Positions 12,048-22,986 are shown, numbered from the stretch's first letter. The stretch is DNA of 64,000 bases from Apostichopus japonicus (GCF_037975245.1 NC_092571.1:24752564-24816563), one strand, 5' to 3'. Notes: a model not told the origin generated them from the sequence alone. Numbers and translations: made by a program.

Positions 12048-12784
12048 ACATTGCCTTTTTTTGGTGGATATTTGCAAGTGTTTGGCAAACACAACTTTTG
12101 AAATCATTTACGGGGAAAAAAAACAATGCTTTAGGTCAGAAAGTTTTGTCGAAGACAAATTAGCATATATTTTGTCTCACTACTGTAAGTAGTATTTATT
12201 ATCTTATTTATATATTTATTTATTTCACGAATAATATATTGTGTCAGCAAGTCTTTGTTGAGGAAATTAGCACCTTAAATCTGTGTGGTATACCACTCGT
12301 AATAAAAAGCTGCAGAATTTCAGAAATGATATTAACTTAATGGCTGACTACAGGAATGGTGGACAATGGTGATGTCCCATATATCTACATATTGAAAGAG
12401 ATGATCTATTTGTGTGTGTAATATTTTCGATATTACAATAGCAAATATAGGCAGGTCTCATTACAAATAACAATTAGAGTTCATATTAAGCCCGAATAGT
12501 AAATAGTTTAATTGCGGAGAATTTTGTCCAGACAACAGTTAAATGTATTGGTCACAGCCTACTGTAAGTAACATAAACTATTTATTTCATGACTGATATT
12601 AATTTAATGACCTAAGTATATTGGATTTTAATTTTAATTCTAATTGAAATGAAAATTTTTAATTTCTAAATAGCAAATGTGGTGACTGGTCCTATTTCAA
12701 TAGTCCTTCAGTAATATGCTGTTCTTGCTCTTAAAGTGTTGTTTATGAAACCCCCCATATATAGATTTTGAAATTTGTGCTGTC
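12048..12784 (+). other. Kelch-gene 3' UTR
   Basis: AT-rich non-coding DNA directly after the Kelch stop codon. An AATAAA at 12301-12306 is a plausible polyadenylation signal. I see no other gene here. Confidence 0.5.
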
Positions 12785-13195
12785 CAAGGCCACAGACAGT
12801 AATCATAATAATAATAATAATTAGTCTTATATAGTGCAGAATCCAACCTAAAGGTTGCTCAATACGCTTTACAGATGTGTGTAGCATTTAGAAAATAAGT
12901 ACGTTTTAATAGCATGTTTGTCTTGTTCAAGTGAATCAATTTCCCGCAGATGGACTGGCAGCAAATTCCATAAGTGCGGGTAGGAATAGTAGAAACTGCG
13001 ATCACCAAAGGTTCTCGTGAGTGTCACAGGAACAGTAAGTTGATAGAGGTATTGGGAATGAGTAGGTCTATCCGTTGTTCACTCTTGGATAAGGTCGTGA
13101 AGATATTCGGGGGTACCATACTTCAATGCCCTGAACACCTGTGTGTTTGTCAAACTTGTAGAACCGTTCCTCCTACCCAATGTTTTTTGCATTCG
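12785..13195 (-). mobile_element. Dispersed non-LTR or SINE-like repeat with ATT-repeat tail
   Basis: On the minus strand, sequence ending near 12850-12800 reads TAAAGCGTATTGAG, then ACTATATAAGACT, then an ATT-triplet tail at about 12803-12823. The same tail layout (AAAGCGCTTTGAG ... GCGCTATATAAA ... ATT repeats) occurs on the plus strand at 62905-62972. The body to about 13190 has no good coding frame. The left boundary and the family are uncertain. Confidence 0.45.
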
Positions 13196-13868
13196 ATAGT
13201 AAACATTTCATGAGTTTGTTGAACAATTTTATACAAATGTACTCATTTTGGGGAAAAACAGCTTATTTTATATTAGAAGTTTCAGAAATCAATATGACTC
13301 ATCATTAGTCAGCTGTGTAAATATTTTGTAGTCAAATATATATTGGATGAGTAAGATTTAATAAACTGTGTACAATATATAGCAAATTGATATGAACAGG
13401 ATTCCTACTTGTATATGTAAGGTGTTATCTCATCTGTCAATTTAGAATCACAAGTTGTAATAATTAACAGTTCCTTTGGTTCCGTGATTGTCGCAAAAAT
13501 GGCCGCCCTGTGAATCAGCAGTTAGTTGGAAATAAAATGTTTAATATTCAGTCCAAGTTTATTTATAATGTATTCTGTATATATTACTACCATATTCAGT
13601 AACACAGAATTATTGTTAGAATTTAGAAATCTTTTTTTTTTTTTTTTTGGTGACTTCATACAGTAGTTGTGTATATTTTATAGAACTGTTATATATATTT
13701 ATCAATTGACAAAATTTCTATGACTTAGTGTAGAATTAGTCAAAGTAAAAATCTACAAAATCTACCTTTGAAAACCACCTTGAATATTTTAGTTTGTGTT
13801 GATTGTACATTTCTCATAAATTATGTCATTTTTTAGAATAAATTACAGTATGGTTACAGTACAGTATA

Positions 13869-14167
13869 TGATGGTAAACGGTTACCTCTAGATGGTAGCA
13901 ATATAAATGTTCTTTTATAGGATAGCGGTGATGATTATCCTGTTGATTTTAATCAGCTGCTTAGTTATATTCCTTAGCAATGTGACTTTATGGATGGTTT
14001 GACTTTGACCAGATTCCGCCAGAACTAGAAAGAATTATACTTACAAAGGTCGGGAGTTTAACTTCACAAAGCAAGGAAAAATTCCCCAAACTTCACACAT
14101 GCGTTGAAGTTTACTGTATAATTCCACTGAATGGGTGAAATAATCCAGTATATAAAATTGATGTTTC
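13869..14167 (+). repeat. Unclassified dispersed repeat, copy 1
   Basis: About 300 bases with clear similarity, in the same orientation, to 47701-48000. Shared pieces include GATGGTTTGA, TTCGCCAGAA and AATGGGTG. No coding frame and no terminal repeats were found. Confidence 0.6.
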
Positions 14168-14636
14168 TAAGTAATGGGAGGAGAAGGGGTGGGAAAGGGG
14201 ATTGGGAAGAGATGGGGAAAGGAGTGTTAGGAGTAAGGTGGTGTGCAATAGTACCAATAGGGTTATATATACGTGTACAATGGTAGTAGTAAAAATGCAA
14301 CCCATCGCTTTGACCTACTTTTACCTTACTGAAAGTAATTTTTGTCCTCTATGTTTATGCATACAGTATATTGTGACTTTTCCTACGATCATGCTTTCAA
14401 GTAATGACATTCCTTCCAGTATGATGTGTTTTTACCGCCATCTTTCTATTTATTTGTATATATGTTTGTATAGTGTTATGTATGTAATATATATATATAT
14501 AATATAGTATACCTTTACTGTAATTTACAGCATGTTGTAACTCGAGGCGTGAAACTAGATTATATGATTTGCTCTACATCTACTGTATGTATTGAGCACT
14601 CTTGCAGCAGGATGTGAACAATTGAATCTTTGTTTT
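14168..14636. other. AT-rich spacer between dispersed repeat and Penelope element
   Basis: AT-rich non-coding sequence in which short TA runs become more frequent toward the Penelope element. No gene seen. Confidence 0.5.
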
Positions 14637-14641
14637 ATATA

Positions 14642-14691
<50 letters not shown>
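14637..14691. repeat. TA dinucleotide microsatellite
   Basis: A near-perfect TA repeat directly abuts the left end of the Penelope-like element. Another AT-rich microsatellite lies about 30 bases past its right end. The element seems to have inserted into, or carried with it, a microsatellite. Confidence 0.9.
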
Positions 14692-14696
<5 letters not shown>

Positions 14697-15009
14697 AATT
14701 GAAAACACCACAGACTTTAACTTATACATCTATTTACCAAAATTGATACAAAAAGAACGACATGTTTCGAAAGTAGCGACTTTCATCATCAGGTTACATA
14801 CGCAAAATGAACAAGTAATAGCAGACAAATGTACACTAGCAATAACACACAAGGAAAAGTAGATTAACTCAACAAAGATAACACTGGACAGTCAAGCTGC
14901 TTGTTGAGATTAGGTTTATCCCAATTGATATGTAGACTTTCTTTGATCCTAAGCTGGAGTTTAGTGGGAGCGGAGTCGATAATTTTGAATGAGTTGTTGT
15001 CACATAGCC
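14692..15009 (-). repeat. Left inverted arm of Penelope element
   Basis: An exact reverse complement of 16163-16480. It contains an antisense copy of the last coding part of the GIY-YIG domain, the stop codon and the 3' UTR with the hammerhead core. The first ATG of the downstream frame (14989) lies inside this arm, so the first few residues of that frame are not native Penelope protein. Confidence 0.95.
14756..14795 (-). ncRNA. Hammerhead ribozyme core, minus strand (left arm)
   Basis: The mirror image of the core at 16377-16416, at exactly symmetric coordinates, so its sequence is identical. If transcribed from the minus strand, it would form the same three-stem fold. Confidence 0.7.
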
Positions 15010-16308
15010 AACATTTGTCTCGATTATTGCACTCAGGATTCTTTCTCTTTTGTCCAGGAAATTACATCTATGGACATATCTGATCATTACATGGTATCAT
15101 ACGATGTAGTTAGTTTATTTACCAACATCCCACTTTCTGAAACTGTTGATATTGCAATCGATGCCATAATGTATAACAATCCAGGCATTGGTATTGAAAG
15201 GCGGGATCTCCAGAAACTATTCATGTTTGCTACCTCACAAACGCATTTTTTATTCAATGGTAATTACTATGATCAAGTGGACGGTGTGGCAATGGGTTCA
15301 CCATTAGCACCGGTGTTGGCAAATCTCTTCATGGGTCATTTGGAGAAACAATTTCTGAATGATTCATCTGCCCCATCCAAACCTTATCACTACCGCAGAT
15401 ATGTTGACGATATTTTCTGTCTTTTCCGAAATGAGGGTGAAGCCATCGATTTCCTTCAATTTATCAATACTCGGCACCCTAACATAAAATTCACTATTGA
15501 GAAGCAAAAGGACAGTACGCTACCATTTTTGGATGTGCTTGTCAGCAACACTGGTCATTGCAATACTTCCGTTCATCATAAACCTACGTACTCAGGGTTA
15601 CTAACCAATTTTTTCAGTTTCATTCCGTATTCTTACAAAATTGGTCTCATTAAAACGTTAGTGGATAGAATGTACAAGGTCAACAACTCTTGGAAAGGAT
15701 TTGACCTCGACCTAAAAGGACTTATATCCACACTCGGCAAAAATCAGTTCCCCTCTCACTTAATTGACAAAGTTGTGAAATCGTATTTACAAAACAAGGT
15801 GTCACCGAAAAATATCATTGACCCGGTTTCTCACAATACCAGATTTTACAAGCTCCCGTACATTGGTAATTTCTCTGGTCATGCTCAGAACAAAGTCAGA
15901 CAGTTGATCAAATCGCATTGTACAGACATTGATGTCAAATTAGTGTTTATCTCATTTAAAGTTCGAAATATGTGTGTAGTAAAAGACATGATTCCATCAT
16001 ACCTTAAATCTCGTGTGGTCTATAAATTCATCTGCACAAGCTGTAATGCTTGTTATATAGGGGAAACCCATAGGCACCTTTCTACACGGATTTCTGAGCA
16101 TTTAAAAGCCGATAAGAATTCACATATTTACAAACACTTAGCTAAATTTCCCAACTGTAAGCGGCTATGTGACAACAACTCATTCAAAATTATCGACTCC
16201 GCTCCCACTAAACTCCAGCTTAGGATCAAAGAAAGTCTACATATCAATTGGGATAAACCTAATCTCAACAAGCAGCTTGACTGTCCAGTGTTATCTTTGT
16301 TGAGTTAA
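14989..16308 (+). pseudogene. Penelope reverse transcriptase plus GIY-YIG endonuclease, 5'-truncated
   Basis: An open frame of 439 codons. Native sequence starts at about 15010, just past the left arm. Reverse-transcriptase motifs: YDVVSLFTNIPL (about 38-49), the substrate-binding block DGVAMGSPLAP (98-108) and the catalytic YVDD (138-141). The C-terminal GIY-YIG nuclease spans about 343-436, with VVYKFICTSCNACYIGET including the CxxC insert usual in Penelope, a catalytic-type Arg in STRISEH and a Glu in LRIKES. Full-length Penelope proteins carry several hundred more N-terminal residues, so the copy lacks its N-terminus and a real start codon and is probably inactive on its own. The frame ends at the same place as other family members and has no internal stop. 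Confidence 0.9.
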
Positions 16309-16480
16309 TCTACTTTTCCTTGTGTGTTATTGCTAGTGTACATTTGTCTGCTATTACTTGTTCATTTTGCGTATGTAACCTGATGATGAAAGTCGCTACT
16401 TTCGAAACATGTCGTTCTTTTTGTATCAATTTTGGTAAATAGATGTATAAGTTAAAGTCTGTGGTGTTTTCAATTTTTTT
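16163..16480 (+). repeat. Right inverted arm of Penelope element
   Basis: Holds the last 48 or so codons of the GIY-YIG domain, the stop at 16306-16308 and the 3' UTR. It is identical over 318 bases to the reverse complement of 14692-15009. Confidence 0.95.
16377..16416 (+). ncRNA. Hammerhead ribozyme core (right arm of Penelope element)
   Basis: The invariant boxes are CTGATGA (16380-16386) and GAAAC (16404-16408). Stem II pairs GAAAGT (16388-16393) with ACTTTC (16398-16403) across a CGCT loop. Stem III is the tiny palindrome ACATGT (16407-16412), followed by the cleavage-site C at 16413. Stem I begins with AAC (16377-16379) pairing to GTT (16414-16416). Hammerheads with minimal stem III in Penelope-like terminal repeats are established in the literature, and such short-stem forms may act as dimers. 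One extra U follows CTGATGA before stem II, which may lower activity. Confidence 0.75.
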
Positions 16481-16509
16481 ATTATCGAGATTTGTGCTAG
16501 GAAGACCAT

Positions 16510-16616
16510 ATATATATATATATCCATACATATATATCCATACATATATATATATCCATACATATATATACATGCATATATATATATGCATATATATACA
16601 TGCATATATATACATA
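16510..16616. repeat. AT-rich compound microsatellite
   Basis: A repeated mix of TATATA and CCATACATA/TGCATATA units. It starts about 30 bases right of the Penelope element. Confidence 0.85.
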
Positions 16617-17238
16617 TTAACTGCCAAAGTAATTTATCAAAAGTTCTCTGGTGTGCTCAAGCAACATAGCTTTGCTGTGCAATGTTGTAGTCCAAGTGCT
16701 GCAATTAGATACAATTACAAAGGAAATATCCTACCAATTCACATTGCACCAGGGACAACAAGACTCTTGACTTCTTATTTATGCAGTTGACCATGTATAG
16801 TATAAATGTGCCTTGTTGATTTTATAATACCTAGTAGTCTTTCGCTAATAGATACGCTCCGTGTCAACACGCTAGCACATGTGTCACTTTTCATTTTCCT
16901 TTTTATGTCACCTCAGACTCAAACTGATTACGCTACCTATTAAACTTTGTTCTGTATATTATCTAAGGAAAATTATTTACAGAACTGTGAAGTGAACGAC
17001 ATTAATTTGAGAGCAATATGTGAAGCCAAACTAGTTCATCACGAGCGCCCTCGTTTCCTTGGAAGCCGTCTCTTGGTACACGGGCCTTCCAAAGTAGGAC
17101 GGCTCTAAAATATTAAAACACAAAACTTCGTCCCCGCGCTCACCACATCACTAGTATCACGTTCACGGGGCGATAGCATGACGAGGAAACGCCAGCATAA
17201 AAAAATGAACTGGAAAATACGATGTTACACTACATATT
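16617..17238. other. Intergenic, nothing recognised
   Basis: I found no coding exon, repeat boundary or RNA gene here. Confidence 0.4.
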
Positions 17239-17431
17239 TTAGATATCTGTGGAACCGTGCAAATTCATGGCATGTTTTACTTGTTTGTATTTCTTCATCT
17301 TCTGTTTTTGCTCAGGTTTTGAGCAGATAGCTCCCTGAATTATCGACTTCCATTCATTACGATTAAAAGCTATCACCATTGTAGCAATAATTAAAATTTG
17401 TTCAAAAGTTGCCCCAATGTTTAGCGCTGCT
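17239..17431 (-). CDS. Candidate terminal exon, unrecognised protein
   Basis: The minus-strand frame from a possible 3' splice site (CAGCTCAG at about 17432-17439) to a stop at 17239-17241 has balanced, protein-like composition. It reads FCGAALNIGATFEQ, then a hydrophobic ILIIATMVIAF stretch that could span a membrane, then NRNEWKSIIQGAIC, and ends with a basic KPEQKQKMKKYKQVK cluster. No family was recognised and no upstream exon was found, so this could be a gene relic or a chance frame. Confidence 0.25.
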
Positions 17432-19468
17432 CCACAAAACCTGAGCTGTCTAAACTGATTTGGTTCATATAGTTGAACCGCCGTAAAGAAAAGAAAAAAA
17501 AAACAGATTTTGTTCACACCTTCATTCCCCTTCCCTTCCTCCGAGTCCTCACAGAGGTAAACTTGACATGTGACGTAACTGATCTCCTACCCACAGGGAA
17601 AGACCCCGTCTTCACGTTCCCGTCTTCTCGAAAGTAGAAAGAAAATGAGACGGTATTTTGCAAGCACAATATTCGTTCCTTGTTCACCTCAACTTCATGT
17701 ACCTGACAGTTATGCAAAAAGGGTACTGTTTTAGATAAAGGTCTCTAATCTAACAGCTTGTTCGGGAATTGCATCAGTTTATCCCTGTGCTTGACATTCT
17801 GTCACTATGTTTGACATCTTGACTATAAAGGGCGATTCTTTCTCCTGTTCCCATATAGTCCTTTACCACGATACATGTATGTTAATTAATACGATGTGTG
17901 TATACTTTTACAGCCCTGACATAGAATCTGCATCATGACATCTCCCAAACTAACCAATAGAAGTTTGAGGGAATTGTTCTTCACAGCGATCTTTATCAAT
18001 AAATATGATAATTTGGGCTTGCTTCACCTTTTAAAGCCTTTCACTACGGTACCGCCTATATCGGTCGTAATTCAGCCTTTGTTTTAACCGTACAGAACAA
18101 ACAAAAAGTCGATCTGCCTTCATAACTTGGCGGAAAAGAATTGTCTTAGCTTACGATGTGCAAGGGCAAGGTAAATGATGATCTTAGTTCATCGAAATCT
18201 GTCGTGTTCAACGCCTTGAACAAGAGACCCTCGTAAGTGACCCCGCACTGTCGAATTCCAACAAATAACCCCCTGCCTAGACTCGCCATGTGCACCTCGT
18301 CCCGCCCTGCCAATTGATGTTTGTCACAAACGTTTGAGAAACCTCACAACTGGCGGAGTAAGTTTACCACCAGGTCGGGAGGGGCCTGCAGGTTAACAAA
18401 TTATCAGACAGCCAGACAATAATCGTAAGGTTGCCTTCGGTGTTAATATTTCAGTCGGCATGTCACGTTCGCGGCGGCCGTGTATATAGGTGAAGCTACT
18501 ATATACCTGTTTATGGTTATAGCATGAGTGTTAGAAAAAAAAGCAAGAAAAAGCTTCGTTTTTTAATGTAGCTTGTGTTTTGCTATGCTTGCCCATTCCT
18601 GCTCTGTCAGAAACTTTGAAATGGTTGTGTAACATAGGCCTATATGATTGAACGGTTCGTGATATTATTTATATATAGGAAGCAAAAAGAAACGAAAGAG
18701 GAAGAATGATTAGAAAAACAACAACAAAACAAACAAAACCATGAACCAGGGACAAATTCAACAACAACAAACACAAAACAACAAGACAGCAAAATAAGGA
18801 TTTACCGAACCTTAATGCAAATCAGTTTACCTGATTGAGAATTCCGTTGCTTAATTTACACTCTTCGATGCTATGGGAATAGTCTATAGAGTGTCGACAC
18901 CTGTAAGGAACGTATATATGTTGTAAAGATTTAACAGTTTATCCACCGCTAAAACTATATTTTTTTGATACATTATACATTAAAGCATACCACGATGTAT
19001 TTTCGATAAATAACCTAACCGAACAGACTTAATTAGTTATTGTTCGTAAATTACATAATTCTTGGAGTAGTGAGCACAACGGAATAAATGACGTAAAATA
19101 TATGTCTATAGTTGGGAAGTTTCCCCCTTCCAGTTTTTACATCAGACGTTAGCAAGTATAACATGCTTTCACTGTGTGAGTGTATCGTGGATCAGGGTCG
19201 TTAAAATAGCTTGACATGTTACTGGATATTTTATATTCGTTTACTGAAGACAGCATGGACGATATACTTTGATGAATCGCTGCCACGTTACAACATTCTG
19301 AGTGTATAACAAGTCTATACAGTGTAGAGGCCCTACTGCGAATATTAGGCGAAATTATGTCAACCCCCCCCCCCCCCCTTCACATGTCACTTATAAATCC
19401 ATGGTATCATATGGCACTATTCGCCTGTGTTTCTGCTATAACTATTGAGCTCTTAAAGTAGACCTATT
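17432..19468. other. Intergenic, nothing recognised
   Basis: AT-rich DNA with a poly-C tract at about 19363-19379. No supported gene. Confidence 0.4.
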
Positions 19469-20126
19469 TGTTATTGTCATGTTGTGGTTATCATAGCTAA
19501 TTGTCAACTGATTGCACCTTGTGACCTGAAAAACCAATAAACCTTGGCTGGAATTCAGCTTGTATATAGTCATAAAGCAAAATCATTTTCATCTGTCGAA
19601 AATGATTTCCGGGAAAAGATGACTCGCCTTTCGTTCCTTACAGTAAGCAATTGGAGGAGGCTTCACGTATGTCTCATTATAAACATCAACAGTGCTCGTC
19701 ATATTCTTGTTATTGTCATCTAGTGGTTATTATGCTAAGTAGCAACTGATTGCACTTTGTGACCAACGAGAAAAAAGAAATACTTCCCTTATAATGTGCT
19801 AAACAAAGTATGCAAATTTGATAGTCACTAATCGAAGAAAGTGTGGTTATGATTTTAACTTGCTATATTTTACACAGTTGAATTATAATTTGGACAATGG
19901 AAAGAGATCAGATGTTCTGAACTGAATGACTGATGATGTATAGGGACAAAGCGGCGTTACGACTCCTGTCTTATGCTGGTAGCCGATTTTAACCTACCGT
20001 AATAAACATTGGCTTGAACTCAGCGTATAGTCATCAAGCACAATCATTTTCATTTGCCGTAAAGGATTTCAGGAAAGATGAACACCTTTCGTTTCTAGTG
20101 AAGTTAACAATAGAAGGCTTCAATTA
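19469..20126 (+). repeat. Diverged direct duplication (copy A 19469-19664, copy B 19707-19765 plus 19995-20126)
   Basis: Both copies carry TATTGTCAT, GTGGTTAT, CAACTGATTGCAC and TTGTGACC. Then come AATAAAC, TTGGCT, AGTCAT, AATCATTTTCAT and CCTTTCGTT in the same order. Copy B is interrupted by about 230 unrelated bases (19766-19994), which may be a later insertion. No coding potential seen. Confidence 0.6.
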
Positions 20127-20509
20127 TTTCCAATATATAAAAAAAAAACCTAGCAGTGTCGTTTATTTAATGTGCATAATGTTTAATGTGCTCGGCGTAT
20201 GCTTAATAATGTGCCTTATATGTGTCACATGTTTAATGTGCTGTTTGCTTAATATAGACTAAATATTACGATCATTCAGCTAAGCTTCCATCGACTTTGC
20301 GTTCATCAAGAACATAAATTTCAAAATATGGTTAAGGATCAGTGGAGTGGTGTCGTACGTTTCGACCTCTCCCTCCCACGCCGTACTGATGTGATGTTTC
20401 CCTTCTCTCATCTCTCCTTCTTTCTCCCACCCCCATCCCTCTTCTGTAATATACCTCACACTACCAAAATCATATAACCATGCACAACCACAATACACAC
20501 ATAGGCTAT

Positions 20510-20700
20510 TCTGGTAGCTTCGCCCAGATTGAAAACGTTAGCTTACTTTGCACCGGATGGAATACACTACTAAATAACATTAGGACAGCACCATCATGTA
20601 TTGCTTTTAAATCACTTCTGAAAAGACATCTTTTTCGCAAACATTTTGCAATTTAAGGCTTCGTGCATTATAAGGCTCTTGTCTTGTTGTTTTTATTATT
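20510..20700 (+). mobile_element. Non-LTR retrotransposon ORF2 tail, truncated and frameshifted
   Basis: The frame 20558-20657 region reads WNTLLNNIRTAPSCIAFKS, then LLKRHLFRKHFAI and a stop. This is the standard end of a CR1/RTE-like ORF2. Just upstream, another frame reads RLKTLAYFAP, the block that normally precedes WN, so a frameshift separates them. The rest of the element is absent. Confidence 0.65.
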
Positions 20701-21156
20701 ATTTAGTCATTTATAATTTGTAAGCGTGGATTCCTTCGTGTTCTGTGTCAATTGTTCGATATTGAATATTTTATTATATATTTATATTTATATATAGGGT
20801 CACTCTACTACCACGCATATAAAGATTCAATGCGTGAGAAATAACATCGTAAGGATTCTTTCCCCCTACAGTATAAGGGTTCCCATTTTCAATTTACTAC
20901 GAGAGCCACAGAAACTGTTTGGTTTTAAAGCAAATGGCTTTCCATAATCAAACTCTCACTATATCATACAGGTATATACAGGTTATAGCCGATTATATAA
21001 TTGCTCAAGCATAAGACCGTATAGGGGCCCACTTACATGATAAGTGCAAGACTACAGGCCAATTTCTCTTTTTCAAATTGAAATATTTTGAGGACCAGGC
21101 TTGGCGTGCTGCCCTATACTAAATGTTGACCTCCATATAAACATAATCCTTCCTTG
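20701..21156. other. Intergenic, nothing recognised
   Basis: AT-rich sequence leading up to the hAT-type element. No gene seen. Confidence 0.4.
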
Positions 21157-21705
21157 GCCCTCTCCAGTGGCGGAGAAACAGGGGGGGTTGGGGGGGTTTT
21201 AACCCCCCCACTTTTTGAAGAGGGGGGGTTGGCCCACACAATCAACCCCCCCTAGTTTTTGCCAGTAATGTTCTGTTATAGCCTATGTTATGTGCTCCAA
21301 ATGGCATAATAAATCAAATTATTAATTTGAAATTGTTAAAGTCATTTCAACCTTTTACCTGGTAGGCTACATCAACAATTAACGACCGAAAACCGAGTTA
21401 GAATTGACCCACACATTATTTCTAGCCCCTTTCCCCCACCTTGCGCATTGGAACTTGTAGCTCATAACGCTAACTTCACCCACAACAGACATACACAAAA
21501 TAACGTTTTGTTGCTGTTGAATAGCTTTGAAACTGTATACACTTGCCAACTTCAACGAGGTGAAGGAAGGAAAAGAAAAAGAAGAAAGAGAGAAAAGGAG
21601 AAAAGGATGGAGTAGAAAATACGGCAACTTAGAAAACGGGAAGAGAAAGAGGAACAGTGACAAAATTATTCGAATTTGTAAAGCAAACGTTCCACGATAA
21701 ACAGC

Positions 21706-22278
21706 CTCCAAACCATGGGCGCAGATCCTGGTGAGGACAGCGGGACGCGTCCCCACCAACTTTTTCAGTAGTGGGGACATGATATACCGTGGCCCCACCA
21801 ATTTGTCTTGACCAATAGCTGCATTTCAAGTTCCCCTGTATTGAACTTTGGCGCAGTTTGATCCAGCATTGTGCAAATGACATGCAGCAGTTCTCATTTT
21901 ATTGTATTTTATCCACAGTTGTTAAATATAGGACGGAAATCGCATTTACGGCAGTCTATATTTGTTTTCTGGGAGAGGACCCCAGACCCATCGTATATAC
22001 AAAAGTCTACTTGGATTATTTGTCCCTGATTTTCTTTCTGCAGACGCCCATGTATTTCTCCAAACTAAATTTCTAAGCCATGAGATCTAAAACTTAAGGA
22101 GGTTTAGGAGCATCATTAGGTCTGGGAAGTGTTATTTCCGGCGATCTGGGAGGTATATTTGCCCAAAAAAATCCCACGCTACGCGCGAACCCATGGTCGC
22201 GCTCCGCTTAGATAGTGTCATAGAACAGACACGCGTCCCCACCATTATCCAAGACTGATCTGCGCCCATGCTCAAAAC
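21706..22278. mobile_element. Nested hAT-type element (21714-22270)
   Basis: Ends CATGGGCGCAGATC (21714) and GATCTGCGCCCATG (to 22270) form a perfect 14-bp inverted repeat. Flanking octamers CTCCAAAC (21706-21713) and CTCAAAAC (22271-22278) match at seven of eight positions, as expected of an ageing 8-bp target duplication. Length is 557 bases, with no coding capacity. Confidence 0.8.
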
Positions 22279-22986
22279 TGTCGATGTGTGTAGTGTTCGG
22301 TTTCGGAAATATCTGGTATATTTTTATTTCCTTCAACGAAATTTTTTAGTAGCCATCTGAATTTTCGAAAATTCCCTAACCAACATTCTTCATCATACTC
22401 GTGCAATTTTGACCCGTCTGTTAGGGTTTGAAGGAGGGTTTTCTATATCGGTTGTCCATAGATGATATTTTGTGCAACATTATGGGTATGTTTTGAAGTG
22501 AATTTATTCACGAGAATTGTGAATTTTCAAATTCTGAACAGTGGGGCTGACGGATATTGTGGGCCGCGATGAAGAATCACCTACAAAAGCAATGATCCAC
22601 AGGATATGTGATGAAGTCGAACGTGATGTGACTGGTGACAATCTTCAAAAAGGTTAGATGAGAAAAAAGTATTTGGAAAAAACTTGGTTCTCAGGCAAAA
22701 TTGTACATATGGTTGGTCAGTTTCAAGCCCGAGAAGTGCCATTTCCGGTGATCTGGGGGTACCAAAACCAGAAATTTGCTTGTACGCTGCGCGCCGACCA
22801 ATGGTGGCGCTCCGCTTAGATAGTAATACGCGCCCCTCGGGTTAGAAAATCCTGCATACGCCCCTGGTTAAATGCAGCTTTTCAAGGCCTGGGCAGTGCC
22901 ATTTACTGCAATCTGGGAGGCAATATTTGCCAAAAAATTCTTGTGCACTTCGCGCCAACTTATGGTGGCGCTCCACTAAGATAGTG
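22121..22986 (+). repeat. Three copies of a roughly 100-bp internal module
   Basis: Copies lie at 22121-22217, 22726-22824 and 22885-22986. Each starts near GAAGTGCCATTTCCGG or a variant, passes through ATCTGGGAGG, and ends GGTGGCGCTCC then TTAGATAGT. The first copy lies inside the nested element, the other two in the outer one, so the two families share this block. Confidence 0.7.

Larger units (their letters stand above)
14692..16480 (+). mobile_element. Penelope-like retroelement with 318-bp perfectly inverted arms
   Basis: A 1.8-kb unit with the left arm at 14692-15009 and the right arm at 16163-16480. Comparing all of the left arm with the reverse complement of the right arm shows no mismatch. 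The right arm holds the end of the GIY-YIG coding region plus the 3' UTR; the left arm is the same sequence turned around. Penelope-like elements are known for terminal repeats in odd, including inverted, arrangements, so this is probably one 5'-truncated copy joined to the inverted end of another. Perfect arm identity suggests a recent insertion or arm homogenisation. No target-site duplication could be read because AT-repeat DNA surrounds the element. Confidence 0.92.

Noticed and set aside
16310-16790. Frames of 105 and 115 codons next to the Penelope element
   Set aside because: They are made of the 3' arm UTR and AT microsatellite.
21379-21883. Minus-strand frames of 140 and 84 codons
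   Set aside because: They lie within the hAT-type element and the nested element and read through terminal repeats; no transposase motifs.
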